This document shows, one piece after another, positions 11,312 through 19,704 of a DNA stretch of 64,000 nt. Below the pieces are notes generated by a model, which saw only the letters and a list, made by a program, of their open reading frames with translations, was not told where the DNA came from and made no database searches. The DNA comes from Mesorhizobium sp. Root102 (GTDB lineage: Bacteria; Pseudomonadota; Alphaproteobacteria; Rhizobiales; Rhizobiaceae): assembly GCF_001425625.1 (NCBI RefSeq), contig NZ_LMCP01000047.1:62001-126000 (forward strand), given 5' to 3'. The position numbers and the translations under genes were made by a program. Each line of letters begins with the position of its first letter. Positions within the stretch are counted from its first letter, which is position 1.

Positions 11312-11455
11312 AGAGACTGTTTCGAAATTCGCTCTGGCGAGTCATATGGTGGTGGTTTCGAGACCCGGAGCGCAGCGTACTTTTGGGTACGTGAGCACCG
11401 GAAGCGCAGAAAACGCCATCAGATGGCCGCCAGAGTAGAATTTCCAACAGTCTCT
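11312..11455. repeat. Variable-arm palindromic element, copy A
   Basis: A 144-bp element with terminal inverted repeats (left end AGAGACTGTT at 11312, right end AACAGTCTCT to 11455) that extend imperfectly inward for about 45 bp. The centre holds a core also found at 23008-23152 and 62335-62501. The core hairpin is GTAC (11377-11380), TTTTGG, GTAC (11387-11390), followed by GTGAGCACCGGAAGCGC. The right end overlaps the first base of the TAA stop of the GNAT gene. It contains no ORF, so it would be non-autonomous if mobile. Confidence 0.85.
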
Positions 11456-11943
11456 TAGCCTTCCCAGGCGACAGGCATCATGCCCAGCCGCTCGTAGAGC
11501 CGGACGGCGGCGGCGTTCTCGACCGTGTTGGTCTTGAGATCGACATGGTCGGCGCCGCGTTCGCGAAAAGTGGCGAAGACATGCCACATCAGCGCTTCGG
11601 CAATGCCCTTGCCGCGCACCTCGGGATGAACGGCAAGGTCCTTGACGAAGGCGCGGGTCCAGCACAGCGCCGCCGCCGCCAGCCGGCCCTTGGCGTCGAT
11701 GACGAGGAAGCACAGTGCCGGGTCGAATTCGGGATCACCCGATATGCGCGGCCACCACTCATCGAACGGGCCATCGGCGCCGTCGTCGAACACTTCGGTC
11801 AACAGCGCATGCAAGGCCGACGCGTCGCCGGGCTCGAAGCTGCGCATGACAAAGCCCTCCGGCCAGTGCGGAGGAACCAGCGTCTCGTCGAGGATCTTGC
11901 GCAGCCGGACGTCGTTCAGAGCCGGCGGGCGCGGTTCAGGCAT
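11455..11943 (-). CDS. GNAT family N-acetyltransferase
   Basis: A 162-residue acetyltransferase of the GNAT fold. The acetyl-CoA-binding motif A is visible as VKDLAVHPEVRGKGIAEALMWHVF, with the V.PE.RGKG signature, followed by the LKTNTVENAAAVRLYERLGM motif B strand/helix. The start MPEPRPPALND lies 5 bp after the stop of the upstream lytic transglycosylase gene, suggesting co-transcription. Its TAA stop abuts palindromic element copy A, which could terminate or stabilise the transcript. The substrate is unknown. Confidence 0.9.
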   Translation of the reverse strand: MPEPRPPALNDVRLRKILDETLVPPHWPEGFVMRSFEPGDASALHALLTEVFDDGADGPFDEWWPRISGDPEFDPALCFLVIDAKGRLAAAALCWTRAFVKDLAVHPEVRGKGIAEALMWHVFATFRERGADHVDLKTNTVENAAAVRLYERLGMMPVAWEG

Positions 11944-11948
11944 CGCGC

Positions 11949-12854
11949 TCAGGCGTCGGGCTGCAGGCGGCGGCGCTGGCGGTCGCGGCCAAGGCCGGTC
12001 GCTTCGAGCAGGCCCTTGCGCTTGGCGTCGTAGTAGTAGCCGGTCTGGTAGAGCCAGTCGGCGCGCTTGGCGTTGCCGCCGGCCACCAGCCAAGCGCCGC
12101 GCAGGTACTTCACCGCGTATTTCAGATTGGTCTCGGCGTCGAACAGGCCCTTGGCCGGTCCGTCATAGCCCATGCCGCGCGCCGTCGCGTGCTTGATCTG
12201 CATCAGCCCCCAATGGCCGTTGTTGTAGGCTTTCGGGTTGAAGGTGCTCTCGCGGTTGACGACGTGGCGCACCAGGTCCACCGGCACCTGGTAGAGAACG
12301 GCGTACTTCTCGATCAGCCGCTCGACATCGCCACGCACGCCCGTGGCGTGCTCTTCTTCCACAGATGCTGTCGGGAACTGCACCAGGGCCGCCGGATTCT
12401 GCGGCACGACATAGGCGACCTGCTGGACGCCAGGCATCCGGTCGCCCTTGGCGGTCGCTGGCATGACCAGCCCTGCGGTCGTATAGCTCTCGGCCGCCTT
12501 GACCGGCTCAGCCGCATCCGCCGGCGGGGGCGCCTGCCAGGCATTGGCGGTCATCACGGCGGGCACGGCTGGTGCCGCGGATGTCGATCCAGCAAAGGCG
12601 GCGGTCACTGCCGCCGGTTGCGCGGCGGGATCGAGCGGAAATTCGGCTGTCTGAACGGGGGCAATACCGGATGATTCCGGCAGCACCGAAACCGTCTCCG
12701 GCAGCGGCACGGTGAAGCCGGCGTCAGTGCCGGCGACGGTCGCGGTTTCGGTCAGAGCAGGCGCGGACTTCATCTGCGAGGTCGACGTGCAGCCGCTGAT
12801 GCCGGCGGCGGCCAGGATCACGCCGATCGCGATAAGGTTGAATTTTGCTGGCAA
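11949..12854 (-). CDS. Lytic transglycosylase (SLT domain) lipoprotein
   Basis: A 301-residue envelope protein that would cleave peptidoglycan glycan strands. The N-terminus has a signal sequence and lipobox (LAAAGISGC, lipidated Cys22). A long Ala/Pro-rich linker occupies residues about 25-165. The C-terminal SLT domain begins VRGDVERLIEKYAVLYQVPVDLVRHVVNRESTFNPKAY, where Glu of NRES is the expected catalytic acid, and continues with the conserved GHWGLMQIKHATARGMGY and LRGAWLVAGGN blocks. The C-terminal end is basic. It is followed by the GNAT gene after 5 bp. Confidence 0.92.
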   Translation of the reverse strand: MPAKFNLIAIGVILAAAGISGCTSTSQMKSAPALTETATVAGTDAGFTVPLPETVSVLPESSGIAPVQTAEFPLDPAAQPAAVTAAFAGSTSAAPAVPAVMTANAWQAPPPADAAEPVKAAESYTTAGLVMPATAKGDRMPGVQQVAYVVPQNPAALVQFPTASVEEEHATGVRGDVERLIEKYAVLYQVPVDLVRHVVNRESTFNPKAYNNGHWGLMQIKHATARGMGYDGPAKGLFDAETNLKYAVKYLRGAWLVAGGNAKRADWLYQTGYYYDAKRKGLLEATGLGRDRQRRRLQPDA

Positions 12855-13035
12855 GCCGCGCTCGGGTCCGATTTGTCGGGTTGTTAAGAAATCCCTTACA
12901 CCAGCGATTCATGAGCGGCAATCGGGGCCATCAGGTGGTTTTCGGGTGGCAAGACCAGGGGTCTGATGCCATATTGTTCTGGATATGTACTGGGACGAAT
13001 CCCGGTTTTCGCCACTTTGCGGAAAGGAACGCATC

Positions 13036-13605
13036 ATGGACACGACAGCTTCGATCACGGCCGGCCACGCAGTGTTAGAAACAGTGATCGGCTTCATGGG
13101 CATTGCCTGGAGCGAAAAGGGCCTGATCCGGCTCTGCCTGCCCGAACGCAGCCGCGAAGCGGTGGAGCGGCGCCTGCTGCGCCATGGCGGCGTTTCCGCC
13201 TCCACGGCCCAGCCGCCATGGGTGGTCGAACTGATCGCAGCAATCAAGGCCTATGCGGCGGGCGAGGACGTCGATTTCTCCGCCGTGCCGGTCGATCTCG
13301 ACGGCGTCGACGATTTCCGCCTCGCCATTTACGACGCGGCGCGAAAACTCTCCTTCGGCAAAACCACCACCTATGGCGAACTGGCCAAAACCGCCGGCCA
13401 TGCCGGTCTCGCCCGCGAGACCGGGGCCGCCCTTGGCGCCAATCCGGTGCCGCTGGTCATCCCTTGCCATCGCATCCTTGCCGCCGGCGGCAAGATCGGC
13501 GGCTTCTCGGCGCCGGGCGGCTCGGTCACCAAGGAGAAGATGCTGGCCATGGAAGGCGTGCGTGTCGGCCCGCCGCCCCCGGCGCAGGTCTCCTTCGGGT
13601 TTTGA
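13036..13605 (+). CDS. ogt: Methylated-DNA--protein-cysteine methyltransferase
   Basis: A 189-residue O6-alkylguanine-DNA alkyltransferase that removes alkyl groups from O6 of guanine onto its own cysteine. The active-site motif is PCHRI with Cys144 (VPLVIPCHRILAAGGKIGGFS). The helix-turn-helix region precedes it (LSFGKTTTYGELAKTAGHAGLARETGAALGANP). GGAAAGGA lies upstream of the ATG at 13036; an alternative in-frame ATG at 12985 would add 17 residues without support. No ada-type regulatory domain is attached. Confidence 0.95.
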   Translation: MDTTASITAGHAVLETVIGFMGIAWSEKGLIRLCLPERSREAVERRLLRHGGVSASTAQPPWVVELIAAIKAYAAGEDVDFSAVPVDLDGVDDFRLAIYDAARKLSFGKTTTYGELAKTAGHAGLARETGAALGANPVPLVIPCHRILAAGGKIGGFSAPGGSVTKEKMLAMEGVRVGPPPPAQVSFGF

Positions 13606-13618
13606 TGCAGGCAGATGC

Positions 13619-13948
13619 CTAATTGTTATGGAAGAACCGTCGGCGGAAATGCCGCTCATTGTCCGGCCGCTTGCAGTTATAGACCGGACAGGACCTGGTG
13701 TCGGCGCTCGGCACATAGGCGCGCGTCCTCACCTCGCCCATGGTGCAGAACTGCTGGCTCTGCACATAGCGGTCATAGAGCGGCAATCCCGGCACCCGCG
13801 TCGACTGGTAGCGCAGGATGACGGCGCCCTGCCGGGCGATCGTTGCCTGAACCTTGCCGCAGCTCATGCGGGTCGGGTCGTAGCGCGAGATCGCCTGCGC
13901 TTCGGCGGCCACCAGCGTCAGGCAGGCGGCAAGCAGAATGGTTTTCAT
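13619..13948 (-). CDS. Small secreted Cys-containing protein
   Basis: A 109-residue protein with a clear signal peptide (MKTILLAACLTLVAAEAQA) and a short mature part beginning ISRYDPTRMSCGKVQATIARQGAVILRY. It contains several cysteines (MSCGKV, QQFCTMG, RSCPVYNC) that could form two disulfides, and a basic tail RHFRRRFFHNN. The start is supported by GGGGAGAGCAC upstream. Rhizobial genomes encode many such short periplasmic proteins; the function is unknown. Confidence 0.8.
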   Translation of the reverse strand: MKTILLAACLTLVAAEAQAISRYDPTRMSCGKVQATIARQGAVILRYQSTRVPGLPLYDRYVQSQQFCTMGEVRTRAYVPSADTRSCPVYNCKRPDNERHFRRRFFHNN

Positions 13949-14057
13949 TGTGCTCTCCCCTGATCCGCCGCTCAAGAACAGCGTGATCTGTCGCAACGTT
14001 TTCAGCAGATTGGGGCAGCCGTTGGGCAGCGCCTCGATCACGGCTTTCTCACGCAGT

Positions 14058-14086
14058 CTTGTTTTTTATGCGAAACCGGCCTATAT
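14058..14086 (+). promoter_or_regulatory. Probable sigma-70 promoter of the cold-shock gene
   Basis: CTTGTT at 14058-14063 and CTATAT at 14081-14086 are separated by exactly 17 bp, matching the rhizobial vegetative consensus (CTTGAC/CTATAT). Transcription would begin near 14093 and give a leader of about 130 nt before the csp ATG, a length typical of cold-shock mRNAs that are controlled through their 5' leader. The promoter assignment is an inference from spacing and sequence. Confidence 0.6.
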
Positions 14087-14225
14087 GCGTTCCATTGATA
14101 TTTCGGCCGATCGATCCGGGCCTCGCGATCTTCGCGTTTGCTGACGTCTATCTCCAAAATCTCGATGCACACCGGCTGGACCTCGGTCCGGTCAAACTAA
14201 AGCAAATGTTGAAGGACTATCTAAA

Positions 14226-14438
14226 ATGGCAACTGGAACGGTCAAGTGGTTCAACGCCACCAAGGGCTTCGGCTTCATTCAGCCTGACGCCGGCGGCGCG
14301 GACGTTTTCGTCCACATCTCCGCTGTCGAGCGTGCTGGACTGTCGACCCTGGTCGAAGGCCAGAAGATCAACTTCGAGATCGAGCAGGACCGCCGCACTG
14401 GCAAGTCGTCCGCTGGATCTCTGAGCAAGGCAGCCTGA
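14226..14438 (+). CDS. Cold-shock domain protein (CspA family)
   Basis: A 70-residue single cold-shock domain protein that binds single-stranded nucleic acids as an RNA chaperone. RNP1 is KGFGFIQP and RNP2 is VFVHISAV, both intact, in MATGTVKWFNATKGFGFI. It has the usual CspA length. A good promoter lies about 165 bp upstream, giving a long leader, and a strong terminator lies at 14604-14626. Whether it is cold-induced cannot be told from the sequence. Confidence 0.97.
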   Translation: MATGTVKWFNATKGFGFIQPDAGGADVFVHISAVERAGLSTLVEGQKINFEIEQDRRTGKSSAGSLSKAA

Positions 14439-14603
14439 TTTTGCGAAGTGCGCGCCGGGCGAGAGCTCGGGGCGCGCGGCAAGTCACGGATGTACTGACA
14501 GTCGCGTGAGAAGCGCGCTGGAGCGGAAAGACCCGACACGCTGGATCAGCAGATAGCTGCCAGCCCGGACCGGACGCTCCGGATCAGGCTACCGAAATGG
14601 GAA

Positions 14604-14626
14604 GGCGGGATTTATCCCGCCTTTTT
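14604..14626 (+). terminator. Intrinsic terminator downstream of csp
   Basis: GGCGGGA (14604-14610), loop TTTA, TCCCGCC (14615-14621), then TTTTT. A perfect 7-bp stem plus a T-run on the plus strand, 165 bp beyond the csp stop. Confidence 0.85.
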
Positions 14627-14683
14627 GTTTGTCTGGGATTGAGCGATTTCGCTTCGCAACGCCAACCATGTTATTTCCATTTC

Positions 14684-14884
14684 ATGACTAAGCTCGAACA
14701 GAGCGAAAAATCTGTCGCAGCACTAAGCTCCGAAGAACTGAAGGCGTTTGCCAAATGGTTCAAGGCGTTTCAGGGAGATATCTGGGATGCGCAGATCGAG
14801 GCCGACGCCAAGGCCGGTAGATTGGATAAGCTTGCAGAGAAGGCTTTGGTTGAAGTTCGCGCGGGCCGGGCCCGTCCTCTCTGA
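14684..14884 (+). CDS. Orphan antitoxin-like small protein
   Basis: A 66-residue acidic, helical protein: MTKLEQSEKSVAALSSEELKAFAKWF, then DIWDAQIEADAKAGRLDKLAEKALVEVRAGRARPL. This pattern (LS.EEL..F..WF, WD.QIE.D..AGKLD.LAEEAL..... G) is that of small proteins usually encoded directly before a RelE/ParE-type toxin. Here no toxin ORF follows: the next 120 bp are GC-rich non-coding sequence and then the convergent GST gene. It may be an orphan or a remnant of a toxin-antitoxin pair. The start is at the second ATG because the upstream part of the frame overlaps the csp terminator. Confidence 0.75.
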   Translation: MTKLEQSEKSVAALSSEELKAFAKWFKAFQGDIWDAQIEADAKAGRLDKLAEKALVEVRAGRARPL

Positions 14885-15007
14885 ATTGCGCAGTCAATAC
14901 GTCAGCCAACCACCCCCGGCCGAAGGCCGCAAGCCCGACCGGGCGTCGCGCCTGTTGGCGCGCCCCGTCCGGAGCAGCCGCGAAGCGGCGACGGCGTGAG
15001 GACAAAA

Positions 15008-15616
15008 CTAAGGCAGCCACTCGATCGGCACATGCCCCGGATCGGCCTCCACTCGTCCAAGCCAGGCGGCGACCGCCGGATAGGCGTCGAGCTGGAAGCC
15101 GCCCTGCTCTGCCGTATGCGTGTAGGCATAGAGCGCGATGTCAGCGACGCTGAGCGCGCCGCCGGCGAAGAAGGCGTTGTTTTCCAGATACTTGTTCATC
15201 ACGCCGAGCGCCTTGTTGCCGCGCTCCAGCGTCACCGCCAACCGCTCAGGCGTTGCATCCGCGGCTCTTTCGGGAAAGGTCAGCAGCGCCTTGCGCACGG
15301 CGATGTAGGGTTCGTGGCTGTACTGTTCGAAGAACAGCCATTGATAGGCGAGCCCGCGCTCATATCTGTCGACCGGCAGAAAGCTCGTGCCTTCGGCGAG
15401 ATAGAGCAGGATGGCATTGGATTCGGCCAGCCGCCGGCCATTATCGAGCTCGAGCAGCGGCACCATGGCGTTCGGGTTCTTGGCGACAAAGTCGGCTTTG
15501 CGCGTATCGCCGGTGTGCGAACTCACCTCGACATTGGTGAACGCAAGGCCAAGCTTGGCCATCAGCAGGCGCGGCTTGTAGCAATTGCCGCTGTCGATCA
15601 TGCCGTAAAGTATCAT
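15008..15616 (-). CDS. Glutathione S-transferase family protein
   Basis: A 202-residue GST. The N-terminal thioredoxin-like domain (MILYGMIDSGNCYKPRLLMAKLGLAF) carries Ser9 and Cys12 near the catalytic position, the cis-Pro element (NPNAMVPLLELDNGR) and the GSH-binding ESNAILLYLAEG motif. The C-terminal all-alpha domain includes the N-capping box ALSVADIALYAYTH. Such enzymes conjugate or reduce with glutathione; the substrate is unknown. Confidence 0.93.
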   Translation of the reverse strand: MILYGMIDSGNCYKPRLLMAKLGLAFTNVEVSSHTGDTRKADFVAKNPNAMVPLLELDNGRRLAESNAILLYLAEGTSFLPVDRYERGLAYQWLFFEQYSHEPYIAVRKALLTFPERAADATPERLAVTLERGNKALGVMNKYLENNAFFAGGALSVADIALYAYTHTAEQGGFQLDAYPAVAAWLGRVEADPGHVPIEWLP

Positions 15617-15782
15617 GGCTGTTCCCCGGAGCGCTGCCTTGTACAGGCGATTATCGCAGCGGCGGCGCCCTCAACCAATGATTTGTTTTGGCGCGACCAT
15701 CAGCGCCGCTGATGTGTGGCGTGTGCAACGTAGGCAGTTGGCGAAACCTGGTGGTACAGCGTCCCCCAATCGCCAAGGTTGC

Positions 15783-16631
15783 CTAGCCGAAAAGCGGCAC
15801 AACCTTGTTGTCTCTACCCAACAAGGCATCGATCACGAGCGGCTTTTCCTCAAATACCGTGCCGGCCAAGGCCGGACGGGCGAGAAGAAAACCCTGCAGC
15901 AGGTCGACGCCGCCTTCGAGCGCGACGCGCAGATGGGTGGGCTGCTCGATGCCTTCGACCAGCACCTTGGCGCCACGGTCATGCAGGCTGTTAACCAGCG
16001 GGCGGAAGAATCGCTCGGCGGCAGCGTGGCGGCAGAACTCGGCGAACCAGGTGCCGTCGATCTTGACGATGTCGGGCCTGAGCAGGCTCACCCGCTCCTC
16101 GGTCGAGTGCCCGGTGCCGAAATCGTCGATGGCGATGCGGATGCCGTCGCGCCGCATTTCGCGCACCAGCCGGGCTAGAAGCGCGTCATCGGCCGCCTGT
16201 TCCGTGATTTCGCAGACCAGCATGGCCGGCACGAGGCCGAAATCGGCGAGATGCCTGGTCATCAGCCGGATCTCGGCCAGCGCTCGCCCGGGATGGTCGT
16301 TGATCAGCGGATTGTAGTTGAAGAACAGATCGAGCCCGTCGACACCGATGTTGCGAAAATTCCTGAGATGCAGCGCCCGGCACATGGTCTCGACAAACAG
16401 CCGGTCCGAGGCGGCAATGCTTTCGAAGAAAACCCGCGGTGCGCCGGGCCGGCCGGCACGGTGCGGCTCGATCAGCGCTTCGACCGCGACCGCGTGAAGG
16501 AACCGACCACGCGGCGCGAAAATCGGCTGATAGGCGCTGCGCAGCCGGAACTCGCCATAGATGCCGTATTCGATGCCGACTTCGTCGACCTGGATCGCAT
16601 CGCCGACATTACGCCGCCGTTCAGGCCTCAT
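15783..16631 (-). CDS. EAL domain protein (c-di-GMP phosphodiesterase-like), second of pair
   Basis: A 282-residue stand-alone EAL domain. Motifs: EAL at 51-53 in VEALIEP, Asn105 in FFNYN, Glu141 in CEITE, Asp169-Asp170 in IDDFGTGHS, Lys190 in VKID, Glu226 in VEGIE and Gln246 in LLQGF, so the metal and catalytic ligands are present. The Arg of the EALxR signature is replaced by Glu (Glu55), which may alter substrate binding. No membrane segment or sensor domain is seen. Its ATG overlaps the stop of the upstream EAL gene by 4 bp, so the two are co-translated. Confidence 0.9.
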   Translation of the reverse strand: MRPERRRNVGDAIQVDEVGIEYGIYGEFRLRSAYQPIFAPRGRFLHAVAVEALIEPHRAGRPGAPRVFFESIAASDRLFVETMCRALHLRNFRNIGVDGLDLFFNYNPLINDHPGRALAEIRLMTRHLADFGLVPAMLVCEITEQAADDALLARLVREMRRDGIRIAIDDFGTGHSTEERVSLLRPDIVKIDGTWFAEFCRHAAAERFFRPLVNSLHDRGAKVLVEGIEQPTHLRVALEGGVDLLQGFLLARPALAGTVFEEKPLVIDALLGRDNKVVPLFG

Positions 16632-17524
16632 GGCGCCACCCTGCGCCCGAACGCCTTCACCGGCCGCGCCGAATGCGGTGCCGGGGCGGGATCAGGCGTG
16701 TCGCCGACAGCGGCGGCGACAGATGCCTGCCTGGTCTTGTCGAAGACGCGAAAACTGGTCGGCGCCAGTTCAGGCCGCGCCAGCACGAAACCCTGCACCA
16801 TCGACGCTCCCGATTTCTCGGCAAGCTCCAATTGCCAGCCCTCCTCGATGCCCTCGAACACCGTGCGGATGTCCTGCTCCTCGAAACTTTTCACCATGGT
16901 GGTCAAAAGCGCGAAGCCGGCACCGGATTCCATCAGCTGGGTGATCCAGAAGGCATCGAACTTGACGATATCCGGCTTCAGCTCCTTGATGCGGTTGATG
17001 TCGGAATCGTCGGCGCCATAATCGTCGACGGCGATGCGAAAGCCATTGGCCCTCAGTGCCGCGACGAAGCTGTGCAGGGTTTCCTGCGACGTCGACCGCT
17101 GCTCGGTCACCTCACAGACGACGCGGCGCGGATCGATGCCGGCCTCATGCAGCACCAGCCGCATTTCCCGCAAGGCGACATCGGCAACGGTGCGCTCGGT
17201 GAACACCGACGGGTCGAAATTGACGAAGATCGACGCCTCCTGCGGCAGGCAGGCGCCGGCGTTCAGAAGATGCAACGTCCTGGTCAGCGCCTCGATATGC
17301 AGGCGGTCGGCGGCCGGACAGGTCGAGAAGAAATTCATCGGCGATTGCGGCTCGCCGTCGCGGAACGGCCGGATCAGCCCTTCGAACGCGGCCACCGAGA
17401 GCTTGCCTTCGTTGAAGGCGAAGATCGGCTGGAAGGCGCTTTGCAGCGTGTAGATGCCCCAGACACCGGTGGAGGTGCCGTCGTCCTGACGGATGATGTG
17501 GGCAAGCCCGACGCTGCGCGACAC
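16628..17524 (-). CDS. EAL domain protein, first of pair, divergent loop 6
   Basis: A 298-residue cytoplasmic EAL-domain protein. Ligand positions are retained: Glu48 (FEGLIRP, EAL variant EGL), Asn102 (FVNFDP), Glu138 (CEVTE), Asp167-Asp168 (VDDYG), Lys188 (VKFD), Glu224 (FEGIE) and Gln244 (VQGF). The loop that normally reads DDFGTGYSS is DDYGADDSD here, an atypical form seen in proteins with weak or no phosphodiesterase activity. Residues beyond 260 are a low-complexity tail. It forms a two-gene operon with the EAL gene at 15783. It could hydrolyse c-di-GMP or act as a c-di-GMP-binding effector. Confidence 0.9.
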   Translation of the reverse strand: MSRSVGLAHIIRQDDGTSTGVWGIYTLQSAFQPIFAFNEGKLSVAAFEGLIRPFRDGEPQSPMNFFSTCPAADRLHIEALTRTLHLLNAGACLPQEASIFVNFDPSVFTERTVADVALREMRLVLHEAGIDPRRVVCEVTEQRSTSQETLHSFVAALRANGFRIAVDDYGADDSDINRIKELKPDIVKFDAFWITQLMESGAGFALLTTMVKSFEEQDIRTVFEGIEEGWQLELAEKSGASMVQGFVLARPELAPTSFRVFDKTRQASVAAAVGDTPDPAPAPHSARPVKAFGRRVAP

Positions 17525-17719
17525 GGTTCCTCGCTCCGCGATTGGATTGCAATCCTGCCACTCAAGCCTCTACCGTCTGTTAATGAATTTATTGTTGCCG
17601 ATCACAGCTCCTTGAGACCTGGATCAGCCGACAATGCTTGCACTGCGCGAAATCATGCGACATGAGAAGCGCCGCGGCCGCTCCCGGCCCGCGCCGACCT
17701 AGTTTGGAGATATCTGGTC

Positions 17720-18922
17720 ATGGCCTTTCTTGCCGACGCTCTTTCCCGCGTGAAGCCTTCCGCCACCATCGCGGTGACGCAGAAAGCGCGCGAGCTGAAA
17801 AATGCCGGCCGTGACATTATCGGCCTCGGCGCCGGGGAACCGGATTTCGACACGCCCGACAACATCAAGAATGCGGCAATCGAGGCGATCCGCCGTGGCG
17901 AAACCAAATATCCTCCGGTTTCGGGCATCGTGCCGCTGCGCGAGGCGATCGCGAAGAAATTCAAGCGCGAGAACAATCTTGACTACAAGCCCGAGCAGAC
18001 CATCGTCGGCACTGGCGGCAAGCAGATCCTGTTCAACGCTTTCATGGCAACGCTGAACCCCGGCGACGAGGTCGTCATCCCCCGCCCCTATTGGGTCAGC
18101 TATCCCGAGATGGTGGCGATCTGCGGCGGCACGTCGGTGTTTGCCGACACCTCGATCGACAACGGCTTCAAGCTGACCGCTTCCGTGCTGGAAAAGGCGA
18201 TCACGCCGAAGACCAAATGGCTGCTAATGAACTCGCCGTCGAACCCGTCGGGCGCCGCCTACACCGAGGCCGAACTGCGCGCTCTGGCCGACGTGCTGTT
18301 GAAGCATCCGCATGTCTGGACGCTGACTGACGACATGTACGAGCACCTGACCTATGGCGATTTCGTCTTCAAGACCATCGCCGAGGTCGAGCCGAAGCTC
18401 TACGAGCGCACGCTGACCATGAACGGCGTGTCGAAAGCCTATGCCATGACCGGCTGGCGCATCGGCTATGCCGCCGGTCCCGTCCAGTTGATCAAGGCGA
18501 TGGACATGATCCAGGGCCAGCAGACATCAGGCGCCTGCACCATCGCGCAATGGGCTTCCGTCGAGGCGCTTAACGGCCCGCAGGACTTCATCGCCAGGAA
18601 CAAGGCGATCTTTCAAGGGAGGCGCGACCTTGTCGTGTCGATGCTAAACCAGGCGCGCGGCATTACGTGTTCATCGCCGGAAGGCGCCTTCTATGTCTAT
18701 CCCTCCTGCGCCCAGTTGATCGGCAAGAAGACCAAGGCCGGCAAGCTGATCGACACCGACGAAACCTTCTGCTCGGAGCTGCTCGAGGCCGAGGGTGTCG
18801 CGGTGGTGTTCGGCTCGGCTTTCGGCCTTGGCCCCAACTTCCGCATCTCCTACGCCACCTCGGAGACGCTGCTGGAGGAGGCCTGCACGCGCATCCAGCG
18901 CTTTACGGCATCGTTGACCTGA
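17720..18922 (+). CDS. aatA: Aspartate aminotransferase (class I, PLP-dependent)
   Basis: A 400-residue aminotransferase interconverting aspartate/2-oxoglutarate with oxaloacetate/glutamate, in the Rhizobiales AatA/subfamily I-gamma type (some members also accept prephenate or aromatic substrates). The PLP lysine is Lys239 in GVSKAYAMTGWRIGY. Other conserved parts are GAGEPDFDTPDNIK, NSPSNPSGAAY and the C-terminal Arg motif PNFRISYA. A terminator follows at 18951-18976. Full length. Confidence 0.95.
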   Translation: MAFLADALSRVKPSATIAVTQKARELKNAGRDIIGLGAGEPDFDTPDNIKNAAIEAIRRGETKYPPVSGIVPLREAIAKKFKRENNLDYKPEQTIVGTGGKQILFNAFMATLNPGDEVVIPRPYWVSYPEMVAICGGTSVFADTSIDNGFKLTASVLEKAITPKTKWLLMNSPSNPSGAAYTEAELRALADVLLKHPHVWTLTDDMYEHLTYGDFVFKTIAEVEPKLYERTLTMNGVSKAYAMTGWRIGYAAGPVQLIKAMDMIQGQQTSGACTIAQWASVEALNGPQDFIARNKAIFQGRRDLVVSMLNQARGITCSSPEGAFYVYPSCAQLIGKKTKAGKLIDTDETFCSELLEAEGVAVVFGSAFGLGPNFRISYATSETLLEEACTRIQRFTASLT

Positions 18923-18950
18923 TCAGGCGCACGGCCATCACAATCAGTGA

Positions 18951-18976
18951 AAACCCGGCTCGACGCCGGGTTTTTC
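18951..18976 (+). terminator. Intrinsic terminator of the aminotransferase gene
   Basis: CCCGGC (18954-18959), loop TCGAC, GCCGGG (18965-18970), flanked by AAA and followed by TTTTT. It lies 29 bp after the aatA stop and before the convergent cupin gene. Confidence 0.85.
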
Positions 18977-18994
18977 CTATCGGCCCAGATAACA

Positions 18995-19390
18995 TCAGTC
19001 GCCATACTGCTCACCGCTGACCGCTTCCAGCCAATCGGCATGGACGCCATCGATTGCCTCCTGCATGGCGATATGCGTCATCGCCGATTTCGGCGCCGCG
19101 CCATGCCAGTGTTTTTCACCGGGCGCGAACGAGATGACGTCGCCGGCCCTGATCTGCTGGACCGGTTGCCCCCATGTCTGAGCAAGCCCGGCGCCCGCGG
19201 TAACATAGAGCGTCTGGCCGAGCGGGTGCGTGTGCCAGTGGGTGCGCGCGCCCGGCTCGAAGCTGACCAGTGTGGCTCGCAACCGCGCCGGAGCCTCTTT
19301 CTCGATGATGGGCGTCTGCAGCACGCGGCCGGTGAAGTATTTTTCCGGTGCTACGATGGTCGGCACGCTGCCGCAGGCAATGATCTTCAT
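18995..19390 (-). CDS. Cupin protein, hydroxynitrile-lyase-like type
   Basis: A 131-residue cupin resembling the (R)-mandelonitrile lyase/carboxymuconolactone decarboxylase-associated cupins: MKIIACGSVPTIVAPEKYFTGRV, then motif 1 as GARTHWHTHPLGQTLYVTAG (His, His and Gln/His ligands) and motif 2 as GDVISFAPGEKHWHGAAP. A terminal helix AMTHIAMQEAIDG follows. The start is at MKIIACG; the open frame extends to 19660 but without family support. It would bind a metal such as manganese; the substrate is not known. Confidence 0.87.
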   Translation of the reverse strand: MKIIACGSVPTIVAPEKYFTGRVLQTPIIEKEAPARLRATLVSFEPGARTHWHTHPLGQTLYVTAGAGLAQTWGQPVQQIRAGDVISFAPGEKHWHGAAPKSAMTHIAMQEAIDGVHADWLEAVSGEQYGD

Positions 19391-19704
19391 GGTCGATGGT
19401 CCCAGAAACGGAAGCGGATAGGGCGACAAACTGCCCGTCCCAGTTTCGGCTGATATCGGCCAACGTGCAACAGCCCCCAAGCCGCTAAGCCAGCATCTGG
19501 CTATCGCATGGCGACGAGACGGCGGATTTCTATTTTTCTTGCCCTGCCGGCAAACAAGTGGGACGATGGATTTGGGCAGGTGGCACTTGAAAAGAACCCC
19601 GCCCGCGACGGTCGAACAGGCCGGCCGCCGCTCAGGACCGATTGACCACGCCTGAACCATGCATGCAGTCGGTCCTACGGGAAACGCCTGAGTGGAGGTC
19701 AGTC
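19391..19704. other. Divergent intergenic region, nothing firm recognised
   Basis: This 314-bp interval lies between the divergent cupin gene (minus strand) and the EF-G-like gene (plus strand), so it should hold both promoters. GTGGAGG near 19690 is the ribosome-binding site of the EF-G-like gene. No convincing -35/-10 pair, repeat or RNA gene was seen. Confidence 0.4.
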
